A stretch of 64,000 nt of DNA from Eudorina sp. 2006-703-Eu-15 (lineage: Eukaryota; Chlorophyta; Chlorophyceae; Chlamydomonadales; Volvocaceae). Under the pieces are notes generated by a model that saw nothing but the letters and a program-made list of their open reading frames with translations, did no database searches and was not told the DNA's origin. Positions 29,806 through 40,541 of the stretch are shown here, piece after piece; the first letter of the stretch is position 1, and each line of letters begins with the position of its first letter. Made by a program: the position numbers and the translations under genes. The stretch spans positions 1 to 64,000 of the forward strand of contig BDSI01000132.1 of NCBI GenBank assembly GCA_003117195.1, read 5' to 3'.

Positions 29806-31788
29806 CTACCACTGCACTCGGACCGCCACGACCTGCCACTGCGGGGGCGGAAGGAAGGAGCTCGAGCCCCCTTCGCCCGGTGCGAACAGCGCTGTGTTCG
29901 ACGGCAGGAACACCAAATCCGTGGCCAACTCCATCAACTGCTGCCACCACGCCTGCGCCGTCCAGTACGGCACCACCAGCGTAACGCACGCTCTCTCCTC
30001 CCGCACCTTCTGCACCAGGGCCATCATGAAATCGGGATCCAGGGGCGGGCAGCCGTAAGCGTTGAGCCCGACCCAGGACTGCAACAAGGCGTTGACACCG
30101 GAAGACCCCGGGCAATGATGGCGCGAGAAGAAGCGCGGCAACTGCGTGTTGACGTGAGTGGCGAACAAGTCGACGTCATGCGCCCCATAACGCTGATCTA
30201 AAAGACGGAAGAACTGCGGATGCAACCGGTAATCGTCCCGATCCACCCAGCGGGAGGCCGCGTCGGCCTCATTATCAGCACTAGCGACACGCTCCACTTG
30301 CAAAACAATGCTGTGCTCCTGAAGGAACGCCCACAACAACTTCATCTCAGCGTGCATGGCGGGGGACCGCGATGAGAGGCGCCCCAAAACCGCCTGAGTG
30401 CACGTGTTATCCTCTTTGATGAGAACCACCCGCTGCCGTACGTACGGGAGGAACGATTCTAACGCGTGCCGGACTGCGCGGAGCTCCTTCCAATTGATAT
30501 GCGCGGGGAACTCCTCCGAAGACCAATAACCCCGCGCGACGCGACCATGCAGTACGGCCCCCCAGGAGTGACGGGACGCATCAACAGACAACTCCACAGC
30601 AGCCGGGCCGATATGGATAGCGGCCGAGCAATGGCGGGCGGGGATGTCCGCCCACCAATCGAGATCCCGTAACGAGCCTCGCGAGAGCCGCACACGCCCC
30701 GACCAGCCCACAGGCTGCTTCATATCATCATAGAAATTGCGGAGGAAAAGAGGGGCGGGGGTGAGGGCCAGCTTAACACTCTGCGCGAAACCACACAGCT
30801 TGGCCAGCTCACGCTTCTGCACTAAGCGGCGATTCTTCTTAGCCGTGACCCGCAACCCGACAGCCAGACGTCGCAGCTTAGCAAGCTTCTCAGCAGGGAC
30901 CTCAAACAAGCCGGTCGCCGTATTGACCGTGATGCCCAAGTGATAGACAGACTGCGACGGCTCCCACTCACACTTCGTGGGGTGACAGGAAAGCCCCAGA
31001 AACTCAATGCTCTCTTGCACCCAGCGGGCGCCCAACTCTGCCTGCCTCTTAGACGCGAACACGAACAAAAAATCGTCCAGGTACGGAAGGACGCGAGCGC
31101 CGAGACGGGCTGGCCGCCCACCTCGCCCCTTCGGGAAAAACTCGTGGGGCGGCATGGGGGGCGCGAGCCGCCGCCGCCCGCTGCCCGCCGCCGCCAAGGG
31201 GTCCCGCCAGAAGCGCACAACGTTCCGCATGATCTTGGTAAACCAATACGGGCTGTTGAGCCACCCCATCGGGAGCGCATTCATCTCATACAGGACGCCA
31301 CAGAAACGAAACACGAAATAACGCCGATCGGACTGACGAATGGGAATATGGTAGAAGGCGTCGGCCAGATCGACCTTGACCATCCACGAGTCCTCGATCC
31401 CCATACGCCGCAAGGTACGGAGAGACTCGTAACGGCACTTATACGCCTTCTGAGCGACGTTCATGCGCTTGAGGTTCACGACCAGACGCCATGACCCGCT
31501 GCCTTTAGGCACACAGAACGCATTGACCACGTGATCTACCGAGCGAGAGGGGTCCACCCTAGAGATGGCGCCCAGAGCCACCAAACGCGGCTCCTCCGTC
31601 TCCAACCACCAACGACGCTGCGCTTCAGTGACAGGGAAGGAAGGGAGCTCAAACGCAGGAGGCGGACCACCACCCCGAAACTCGACCGGCACGCCATGCT
31701 TCAAGACATGCAACGTGCGTGCGTCCGCGCCTATAGCCTTCCAGGCCGCAGCCCGCGCAGATACCCGCTCATGCAAAGGGGAGCCCAT
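29806..31788 (-). CDS. Reverse transcriptase / RNase H of the DIRS-like element
   Basis: About 660 codons from the ATG at 31786-31788, eight bases after the gag stop. RT motifs: FCVPKGSGSWRLVVNLKRMN, MVKVDLADAFYHIPI, and the catalytic PYLDDFLF (YLDD at 31072-31083). RNase H follows: SVDASRHSWGAV, INWKELRAV, IKEDNTCTQAVL, SADNEADAASR, with the acidic residues in order. The C-terminal DVDLFATHVN...CPPLDPDF region resembles the methyltransferase-like tail of DIRS polyproteins, with CPPL in place of NPPF. The start is chosen because an in-frame upstream extension to 32040 overlaps gag and lacks conserved residues. The frame is intact. Confidence 0.92.
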   Translation of the reverse strand: MGSPLHERVSARAAAWKAIGADARTLHVLKHGVPVEFRGGGPPPAFELPSFPVTEAQRRWWLETEEPRLVALGAISRVDPSRSVDHVVNAFCVPKGSGSWRLVVNLKRMNVAQKAYKCRYESLRTLRRMGIEDSWMVKVDLADAFYHIPIRQSDRRYFVFRFCGVLYEMNALPMGWLNSPYWFTKIMRNVVRFWRDPLAAAGSGRRRLAPPMPPHEFFPKGRGGRPARLGARVLPYLDDFLFVFASKRQAELGARWVQESIEFLGLSCHPTKCEWEPSQSVYHLGITVNTATGLFEVPAEKLAKLRRLAVGLRVTAKKNRRLVQKRELAKLCGFAQSVKLALTPAPLFLRNFYDDMKQPVGWSGRVRLSRGSLRDLDWWADIPARHCSAAIHIGPAAVELSVDASRHSWGAVLHGRVARGYWSSEEFPAHINWKELRAVRHALESFLPYVRQRVVLIKEDNTCTQAVLGRLSSRSPAMHAEMKLLWAFLQEHSIVLQVERVASADNEADAASRWVDRDDYRLHPQFFRLLDQRYGAHDVDLFATHVNTQLPRFFSRHHCPGSSGVNALLQSWVGLNAYGCPPLDPDFMMALVQKVREERACVTLVVPYWTAQAWWQQLMELATDLVFLPSNTALFAPGEGGSSSFLPPPQWQVVAVRVQW

Positions 31789-31795
31789 GTGATAC

Positions 31796-32989
31796 TCAGC
31801 CCTGCCCCGGGGCCCCCGCGCCCGGAGCTGCACCGCCCGCCGCAGCGGCCGCGGCCCTATTGGGCTGGAAAACGCGACCGCCGTTGCCACCACCGCGACC
31901 ACGACGACCACGTCCCTGCTGAAAATGACCGAATTGACCACCGTGGCCGCGATTCTTGTACTGCTTCTCTGCGAGGTGCTTTGCCGAAGACTTCTGATGA
32001 GCACGGGAAAGATCATCATCAAATTCACGCAAAACCTCATCCTGATCCGAACGCTCTGCTGTAGCGAAATAGCGCTGGTGCAGCACGACTAGACCGTCCC
32101 GTCCGCGCGCGGAAAACTCGACGAGACAATTGATGCAGGAGGATGCTAAAGCTTGCATCCACGACACATTGTAACGCAGCGTACGGAAGGTGTTCAGAGC
32201 CACCCCTGCCCAATTTTGCTGCATGCCCATGGACACCGCGCTCCTAATCAACGCATCCAAACCACTGGCAAGCAACTCCGATATGGACAGAATAGTCATC
32301 AAGATACCAAGCTCATAAAGCAGGGATCCGGCTCGATCCGGGTGATTACGCTGCGAATACTCTAAGTCACGCCACTCCGGAAACGCCTTAAAATTTAACA
32401 AAACCATATTCTGGACCCCGATCTCGCCCGCCGGCAACCCTGACAACACACGCCGCGAGAACGGAAAACGTGAGGTCTCCGGCGATTGCTGCGCGCGCGG
32501 ATCCTGAAACTGCCGCGCCAAGAAGTTATAATCCTCTACACCGGGGTGCCCACCTTGACTTTGCACGTTGTTAACATGGTTGGTCAGAGCCATCATCTGC
32601 TGTTGCAGTTGAAGAATGTTGGTCTGATGCTCCATCTGGGCGGCCAGCGGGTTGGACGGAGGGTGAGGGACTTGCACACCAGCACCAGTTACTTGTTGAG
32701 CAGCCGATGCAAGGTTGCCCGCCACGCCACCCGCTCCCGCAAAACCACTAGCACCAGTGAGGTGAAGGCCACCAAGCCCGCCCGGAGTGCCGGGACGAGA
32801 GAAAACCATCGGGTTGGTATAAACTACCGCACCCGGGACACCGCCCAAGGACGGATCCATGGCTAAAACGCCGCTCATGGCGGCAAAACCGACCAGTAAC
32901 AGACGAAGAACGTCCATGACGTCGGTGATAATTAGGTGCTCTAATTTTAGCACTCTACCCGTTGGGTCTTGCTGAATAGCCGTAAGCAC
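31796..32989 (-). CDS. gag-like protein of the DIRS-like element
   Basis: 397 codons; the true start could be the internal MSGVLAMDP. A Gly/Ala/Pro/Gln N-terminal half (LQLQQQMMALTNHV, a short coiled coil) is followed by a helical domain (VGVQNMVLLNFKAFPEWRDL-like, then LASGLDALIRSAV) and a Gly/Arg-rich end (GRGRRGRGGG) suited to RNA binding. No zinc knuckle. Position, length and composition match ORF1 of DIRS elements, which is presumed to form the particle. It ends with TGA next to the RT start codon. Confidence 0.75.
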   Translation of the reverse strand: MLTAIQQDPTGRVLKLEHLIITDVMDVLRLLLVGFAAMSGVLAMDPSLGGVPGAVVYTNPMVFSRPGTPGGLGGLHLTGASGFAGAGGVAGNLASAAQQVTGAGVQVPHPPSNPLAAQMEHQTNILQLQQQMMALTNHVNNVQSQGGHPGVEDYNFLARQFQDPRAQQSPETSRFPFSRRVLSGLPAGEIGVQNMVLLNFKAFPEWRDLEYSQRNHPDRAGSLLYELGILMTILSISELLASGLDALIRSAVSMGMQQNWAGVALNTFRTLRYNVSWMQALASSCINCLVEFSARGRDGLVVLHQRYFATAERSDQDEVLREFDDDLSRAHQKSSAKHLAEKQYKNRGHGGQFGHFQQGRGRRGRGGGNGGRVFQPNRAAAAAAGGAAPGAGAPGQG

Positions 32990-33044
32990 AGCGGAGGTAT
33001 AAAACAGAAGCGCGCCGATTGGCGCGGGACCTGCCCTGTTGTTC

Positions 33045-33204
33045 AGCGCGTGCTGAACAACAAAAACAAGATAAGGAAAAGACTTGTCACGCGCTAATTA
33101 ATGCGGTCCTGAGAACACGGACCGCGGGCCGAGCATCTGTCCAACTGCCGGCCCCGAAGGCCTTACGCCTAACTAACCCGGCTTACTCAAAACGTAAGCC
33201 CGCA
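33045..33204 (-). repeat. DIRS A1 terminal repeat (5' end)
   Basis: 160 bp, same as A2 apart from one missing 25-bp tandem unit. Its outer end TGCGGGCTTACG abuts gene X. Confidence 0.85.
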
Positions 33205-33311
33205 TTGTTGGGAGCCCCGCGGAGCTCAACAACCGTCTCCTTCAGCGTCTTATTAGTAAGCTCAATTTCTACGTCCGTTTTGCTCAGCCTCTCGCGAAGG
33301 AAGTCTGCCAT

Positions 33312-33704
33312 GGCTAAGGCACTGTGGCGGTCGAGGGTATAAAGGACGCCTCACGTGAAATTTGGTCAATGCGTCTTAAACTAACATAACCTTTGTTCCT
33401 CTTTACATTGTGTGAATGTGCGCCACATTTGCTGTATGGCCTGTAGTCGGTTCCGTGAAGGCAAGCGCGCCTGCGCTCCGAGCGAGCGGAGCATGCGGAG
33501 CTTCTATGGCAGACCGTTGGAAGCGCAATGCTGTAAATTAAATTAATTATCGATTACACGGTGTTTGCGGTAAAGCGCGAGCGTTAAAGAGCCCCACATC
33601 CTTCACCGGGAAGAGTTTATCCCGTACAACTCGGTCAGGAAACCAGCCCTGGCTTGTCGCTTGTCATTGTTGTTTCAACCAATCAATGCCAAGCTAAGCC
33701 TTAC
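33312..33704. other. 5' flank of gene X, absent from unit 1
   Basis: Contains the presumed promoter region of gene X and, at about 33437-33650, a dispersed repeat fragment homologous to the reverse complement of 8838-9012. A TATAAA lies at 33336-33344 but reads on the opposite strand to gene X. In unit 1 this flank is deleted together with the DIRS interior. Confidence 0.6.
33437..33650 (+). repeat. Dispersed repeat fragment (3' end of gene C family)
   Basis: Roughly 85-90% similar by eye to the reverse complement of 8838-9012, including CCCCACATCCTTCACCGGGA and TTTATCCCGTACAACTCGG. It carries the degenerate coding tail and 3' flank of gene C. Confidence 0.75.
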
Positions 33705-34017
33705 AGGCATCGCTCTGTCTTGCAGACCACCTCGTAACCGATCATTACAGTGTGACCACAACAAACCTTCCCCAAGTAACGCTGTCATGCGTTACTGTAT
33801 TATGGAACATGTATCATGCATGGCCTGATGGAACATGTATTATGCATGGCCTGACAACTCGAACGGATATGGAACGCAGTCATTAGATTTTGGCCACAGC
33901 GGTTGCGTTAATGACTTGCAGCTCGTGCTGCCCTGAGAAAACAGCCATTGGACGGACACAGGACTGGACAGTGACAGGAACAGCAACCGCTCCAGAGGCA
34001 GCGGAGTCGCGTGCGCT

Positions 34018-34602
34018 TTGCTGGATGTATGTGGTTTCGACGCGCTGCTGGACCCGGACGACGGCACGCCAGGGTCGGTCGACGGCCACGACAGCAACGG
34101 CGTTGCCGCCCAGGAGCTGCACGGCGAGGACGAGGGTATCGCGACGGCGGCCTTGTCGCAGAGTGACGAAGTGATGCTGCAGCCGTACAACCAGACCGGA
34201 GGAGCAGGGGCCGCAGGAGTGGCCGCCACCGGCGCCACGGGGCCCGCAGAGGTGGCTGGGCCAACCGGTGTCGAGCTGCTGCAGCATTCCAGCAGGGTTG
34301 GAGCTGCGGCCGGGGCTACTCGGGCCAGAGACGGCCCAACCAACTCCGGTGCCTCGACTGGCGGAGGCACCGGTGGCGCGGGAGCAACCCCCGGCACCCG
34401 CCGGCTTAACAGACTTGAGGCTAGATCTGCAGCGACTTCAAAGCCGTTTGTAGATCACCCGACAGAACCAGCTACGGGGAGCCGCAGGTCCCGGGTATGC
34501 AACCTACAAGCCACGAGTGAGGCGCACGCGGCCGCCGGACGACCAGATATCGGCACAGTCGGCAGTCGCGCTGATCACTGGTCACTGGCTGCCATGACTT
34601 GA
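34018..34602 (+). CDS. Hypothetical acidic/Gly-rich protein (unit 2 copy of 4234-4818)
   Basis: Identical reading to the unit 1 copy. Same caveats: coding strand uncertain and no domain recognised. Confidence 0.3.
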   Translation: MLDVCGFDALLDPDDGTPGSVDGHDSNGVAAQELHGEDEGIATAALSQSDEVMLQPYNQTGGAGAAGVAATGATGPAEVAGPTGVELLQHSSRVGAAAGATRARDGPTNSGASTGGGTGGAGATPGTRRLNRLEARSAATSKPFVDHPTEPATGSRRSRVCNLQATSEAHAAAGRPDIGTVGSRADHWSLAAMT

Positions 34603-35064
34603 TTTGGTTGCTGTTAGCATGCATACAGCTATGCTGTATAGCAGCGGAATTCTGACTTGCGTATCGGGTCTCTTGACGTCTATTTCGGTGTCTCTCGACA
34701 CCTCCACTGCGCACCCATGGGACTGGCGCCTAGCGGACTTCGCGTGAAATGCCAGTGATCCCGACTCCACACGGGGCTCTGAACGGCCAAATGTCCCGGA
34801 CAGCTATCGTGTTCAGGTCGTCGTTGGCAAGCGGGCCGCTTCGAAATGATGGAAGGGATATGACCTCGGGTCTAACTCTTCCTTAAGGCGATGTGTGCCC
34901 CATTCTAGATGAGTAGAACGGGTTTTGAAGAGGACTGGTACTCGGGCTTCCATTCGCCGCGATGATGACGCGTACCCGGATCGAGGACGCAAATCACTTC
35001 GTACAGGTCTCACGTTGTCCCGCGCGTCGGGTCAACGGCTCATCGCAAGGCGAGCCCGGGCGTC

Positions 35065-36465
35065 ATGCCGTTGCTCCGTGGTACCGGTCGTAAGGACACT
35101 GTTATGGCGCGGCAAAGCAACATCAACGTCGCGGATGCTCTGCGGGGGACGCCAACCGGGGTCACAGCCAAGGCGGTGTTCAATGCCTTCACGTCGAGTC
35201 AACCCGCGAACCCCAAGATTGTGGACGCCGTGAGAAATTTTGAGGTGCGTCGCGGTTTTGTAACCGTTGCTAGGTGGACTCGTGCATGTTGTGTCGCGGT
35301 AATGTGAGGTCGCATGGCTTGTCAACCGGGCCTGGCCCACCTCGCCCATTACCATTTTCATCGCAGTGCCCCGTGTGCTTCAACCCAGACCTGAGTTGGA
35401 GGTGCCGGACGCCGCGGCTTAACGTTCTCTTCGGGCCGTACGTTCACTTCCGCTGCAATGGCGAGGTGAGACAGTTAGGGGCAGATATGGTGTTGTCATC
35501 GCTTTGGGACATGCCCTCGAAATCAGATCACGGTATTGGGATCCCAGCGTTGTTTCTTTTGTGGTTATGCCCCACACCAGGGCTGTCCATTTCTCTGCAC
35601 CGATGCCACAATGGCAAACGACCTCAACTGCTGTGTCAAGTTCGCGGTCGACAACAACAGATGGCGTCGGCCACCGGAGGCAGCGGCGGCGGCGCCGCAG
35701 GTGGAGGCAGCGGCGGCGATGGCGGTGGCGTTGGCGCCGGCGCCGGAGGCAGCGGCGGCGACGCCGCTGGTGGAGGCGGTGATGGCGGGGGCAGCATCGG
35801 CTATGCTGGCGCAGTCACTGGAGGCATTGGCTTTGGCGCCGTTGGCACAACAGCGGCGGCGGCGGTGCCATGCACAACAGCAGCGGCGGCGGCGGTGCCA
35901 TGCACAACAAGCCGTCTCTGTTCACGGCGGCTGCAGAGACGGAATTCTGAGACGACGAGGAGGAGCTCAAGTATCACATGTGTGAGATGGCTTCGACGGA
36001 GGCAGCTCTGTCGATCCAGGAGTCCTTTCTCAACAAGAAGCTGACGGAAGTGGCCCAGCAGCCGCTCGAACACCGCCAGGCCAGCCTGCAGGCGCTAAAG
36101 TGGCTGGAGGACAGCATCGTCAAGCTGCAGGACAAGGCCGATCGCCACGGAGCGATGATTGCGTTCACGGTCTGCGCCGCACGGATAATGTTTTCATGCA
36201 TGCCACACCTAACGGTACATACGTCTTTAACCGGGGCTGGTATGGACACGGGCATCAGTGGCATGGGCACAGATCGGATCCAGGCTGTAGTGTTAAGCTG
36301 GTTGACGTCGTACTAATTGGTTCACTCGGAGTACGGGCTCGCCGTGCTTCGGCATCCGCTTACTGGGTGGGTGTGCTGGATTCACAGGAAGGGAGGTTGG
36401 TGTGGATCGACAGTCTGTGCTTGGTGGATGCTGCGGAATGCAATGAGTTTGTTTATTTCGCATAG
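35065..36465 (+). CDS. Gene A: Cys-rich multi-exon protein, unit 2
   Basis: Exons 35065-35244, 35367-35465 and from 35581 match unit 1. In the Gly/Ala stretch of exon 3 a 4-bp difference (GTCC-GTC in unit 1, absent here near 35729) changes the frame relative to unit 1, so at most one copy keeps the original downstream frame. One point change near 36187 alters a codon in the last part. Same Cys pattern (CPVC, FRC, GCPFLC, NCC). Confidence 0.45.
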
Positions 36466-37240
36466 GTAAAACGTGGCAACAATATATCAACGGTCGTCAA
36501 GCGTGGTTTTACATAAACGTGCAGTTTGAATGGCGTCTATCGTCGTTGCTACTCATAGTTGCCATCACGCGTCTGCCAGACGGCTGTCAGGTGGGACCGT
36601 TTAGACACGATTAAAACCAAAACTGGTGGTGTCATGTCTCGCATCCTGATAATTGGATAAGGTAAGCGCGGAAATGAATACGAGCCAAATCATATCATCT
36701 TGCTTCGACCACACGATACTTCGACCGCACGTACACCAGCACATGTTACCGTCACGGAATCGCATACTGTCGTACAACAGACCACATGTACAACAGACCA
36801 ATCGGACTATGTCTATGTACAGGTATATGCATATCGAGAGCCAGTCTCGATCTTTGGCATCATCCCCCGGTATCCTAATCCTGGCCTCCACCCCAGCACC
36901 TGGATCGCATGTCAGCCCCTGGCCTCCAACCCCGGTTTCTTGCGCTTCCGCTTGGTGCGTGCCGCGGGCACCAAAGCTGCCGTTGCACTGAAACCCATCG
37001 CGTGCAATTGCTGCTGCTCTGGATCCTCTTCATCCGTCTGGTCGCACCCCTCGCTATCAGAATTCGCCCGTCCCACGTCGTGCTTCCTGCCGCGCCGTCG
37101 CTCGGTGCTGTACTGGCGCTTCGTTCACTTGTCTCCGTATCGCCTGCCGTAAGTGCTGCTGGGTTCCCGCTCCTCTGGTGTGGCCAATAGGCGGCTACCC
37201 GTGCGGAAGGCAGCCGTGGGTGTCAGGGCCACCGCTTTTT

Positions 37241-38387
<1,147 letters not shown>

Positions 38388-38413
<26 letters not shown>

Positions 38414-40124
38414 CCACTCCTCCCCCTTCAACGACCGTAACCGCCAGTGGCTCCAGGATTATTATTAGGATGTTACAGCGGACCCCGCGGGTCATCGGTG
38501 ACAGCCCCGGTGACAGCCGAGGCTTCCTCACCATACACTGCCTAAATGAACTAACGCCACCATGGCGCTCCGGACAGGCTCCCCAAGTGCACCGAAACAC
38601 TCCCCGGGCCCACACTACCAGGGAACCACCCCGTTCCTGAGAACCAACCATGGCAAGGGATAAAGCCCGCTCAGGGGGAGTTAGCCACCATGGCGCCCCT
38701 ATTAGCGAACCACCACCCCCACCAAGGCGGGGTCACTTCTCCAGCGGTGGCCCGTAGTCTTGGAAGGCCACGGGGGCTCGCGAGTCACCATTCAGGGGCC
38801 TGCCCGTACGGTCCCACCGGGCCGAAAAAACTGCCCACACCTAGCGATAGCTCCACTGGGCGTCAGTGCCCTGACCACCCGCGGTCTATTACGACAGAGT
38901 ACCTACAGGGATGATGTTTCTGCTGGCAATCCTGCAGGATGGCCCTTCGCCGGGGGGTCAGCTTGTGGCCATGCTGCTCCGCGGGGACCGCGTTCCGCGT
39001 AGCCAGTCGTGCATCGCCAGCGGGCGGCACCCCTGCACCCTGGCTCATCGCTGCTGCTCCCTGATAGCGAGACGGCGTGACCAACAGGCCCTGCAGCCCA
39101 GCCGCCTCTAACCGGCCAGTAGCCAATGCCGCAGACAATGCGGCCGCATCCGGGACTTCTGGTCCATGAGAAAGGACCCTTGCGAATGGCCGGTCGAAAT
39201 GCATCTCGTGCGTCAAGCCCTCGACAAAGACAGACGCCTTCTGTACGATAGCATTGACGTCGCTGTCACTAGACTGCACAGCGCCGTCCCGCGGCCGTCA
39301 CACATTGCGACTCCAATTCTGAGTCGCTGAAAGTGTGAAGGAAACGAAACTCTACTGTCACTGGCGCGGTGCTTTCTGCTCCAGTACGCCGGTCCAGGAG
39401 CAAGACCATGTTCTGGCCCCCCCCCCTCCCCCCAAACTGTCAACCGTGAGACCCACTTCGCCAGCTCGTGTACCACCGGTGATAAGGACCGCCTGTCGCC
39501 CGAACGGATCGTCGCGCTGCGGATGTCCACCAAGCCACCAAGTGGACAGATTCTTAGATCGCTGGATTTGACAGTAGTACTCCTGTAGCGGGCCCCTGGG
39601 TACTGAACGCTGGCATTCGAGCCACCGGGTGACAAGGCCAACAGAGATCCGTGTCTGTTGATCTTCGCGTTGATAACGGTCTTGCCGACCACTTCGGAGG
39701 GGGACTGCGCCGCACTAAGAAATGTCGACGGACGTCACAGCCCCCCCTGGTAAACCCAATAATGGATCGGTGTCCCCTCCTTCGGTCGCTGGTCCTGTGG
39801 CGTATCCGGTCAATGGCTTGATGCGCTGCAAATCTACACCGACGGCGCCACACCCAGCAAAGCGCATGCCACCCGCTGCCCCATGCAGCGTTTCTTGAAG
39901 GATCGATGCTGCCGCCGCCGCTCTTCCTGCTGCGACTGCTGATGGGCGGTCCTGCAACTGTCTGGTCACAGCACGCGCGCTGGGTGTGGCTGCGATCAGC
40001 TCCTCTCGCTGTCGCTGAGGTCAGAGGACGCTCCACTCTCTGTCAAACTATCATCAGATTGATAAAGTAACTGCTTGTAGTAGTCATCTGAAAAATCGCT
40101 CAGGTCCTCGTCTTCCACCTCAGC
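38388..40124 (-). pseudogene. Gene B, unit 2 copy, last exon interrupted
   Basis: Same exons as 8718-7345 (acidic start near 40124, VVGKTVINAKINRHG near 39692, SSDSDVNAIVQKA from 39279), but the last exon breaks after QDCQQK at about 38932 because of the blocks at 38460-38908 and 37241-38413. A 3-bp difference (one Gly fewer in the SPGG run) is in frame. Whether unit 1 or unit 2 is the original cannot be told from the sequence alone. Confidence 0.45.
38460..38908. other. Second block (about 0.45 kb) present only in unit 2
   Basis: Lies between GGCTCCAGGAT and GATGATGTTTCTGC, which are nearly adjacent in unit 1 (7495-7530). GC-rich, no coding recognised. Both edges have a GGATG(A)T-TACAG-like sequence. 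A small CAG difference at the right edge suggests an imprecise junction. Confidence 0.6.
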
Positions 40125-40347
40125 CTGTGCCTGTCAATTCGTTTGCGTGTCAAGTTGATGCCGGTCAGATATGTATTGGTACTGTCGTCACATATTAATC
40201 AAAACACAAGCTTCCAGGATTGAGTTAGGCGTGAGGGCTGGTTTCCTGACCGAGTTGTACGGGATAAACTCTTCCCGGTGAAGGATGTGGGGCTCTTCAA
40301 CGCTCGCGCTTTACCGCAAACACCATGTAATCAACAATTGGTTTAAT

Positions 40348-40496
40348 TTACAAAATTGAGCTCCTAACGGTCTGCCGTAGAAGCTCCGCATGCTCCAGGG
40401 AGGGCTCGCTCGGAGCTGAGGGCCGCTGCTCCATGTTACGTTGAAGCAGGTAATCCTTGACTTTCCTGCTACGTTGACTTTCGACAGCCTTGGATC
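40348..40496 (-). CDS. Gene C terminal exon, unit 2 copy
   Basis: Identical to 8942-9090: SKAVESQRSRKVKDYLLQ to the stop, with the same CCAG acceptor. Confidence 0.38.
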
Positions 40497-40541
40497 CTGG
40501 CCACACACGGCACACAGCACGACATACATGTCGCATTGCAC

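Larger units (their letters stand above)
28317..33204 (-). mobile_element. DIRS-like (PAT/TOC-type) retrotransposon, nearly complete
   Basis: On the - strand: A1 terminal repeat (33204-33045), gag-like ORF, RT/RNase H ORF, tyrosine recombinase, then B1 (from about 28694 to 28657), A2 (28656-28472), B2 (28471-28317). The split direct-repeat order A1...B1-A2-B2 and the tyrosine recombinase instead of an integrase define the PAT-like group of DIRS elements, known in green algae as TOC elements. No target duplication: the flanks join cleanly, with only a shared AA, as expected for recombinase-mediated insertion. Confidence 0.9.
28228..33311 (-). pseudogene. Gene X, exon 1 split by a DIRS-like element
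   Basis: The ATG at 33309-33311 (- strand) starts MADFLRERLSKTDVEIELTN and runs to GAP-N at 33205. The frame resumes at 28316 with NEVLVAEYRRLV and goes to a donor at 28227 (CAG|GTTGGT). Taking out 28317-33204 joins the two halves exactly in frame into one coiled-coil-rich exon of about 65 codons. Leu and charged residues follow a heptad rhythm in both halves. So this was a host gene, or part of one, with the retrotransposon in its first exon. Later exons are not identified; function unknown. Confidence 0.7.

Noticed and set aside
29486..30115. Separate 209-codon gene overlapping the DIRS RT end
   Set aside because: Its first two thirds are a shadow of RT/RNase H; only its end is the N-terminus of the recombinase before a frameshift.
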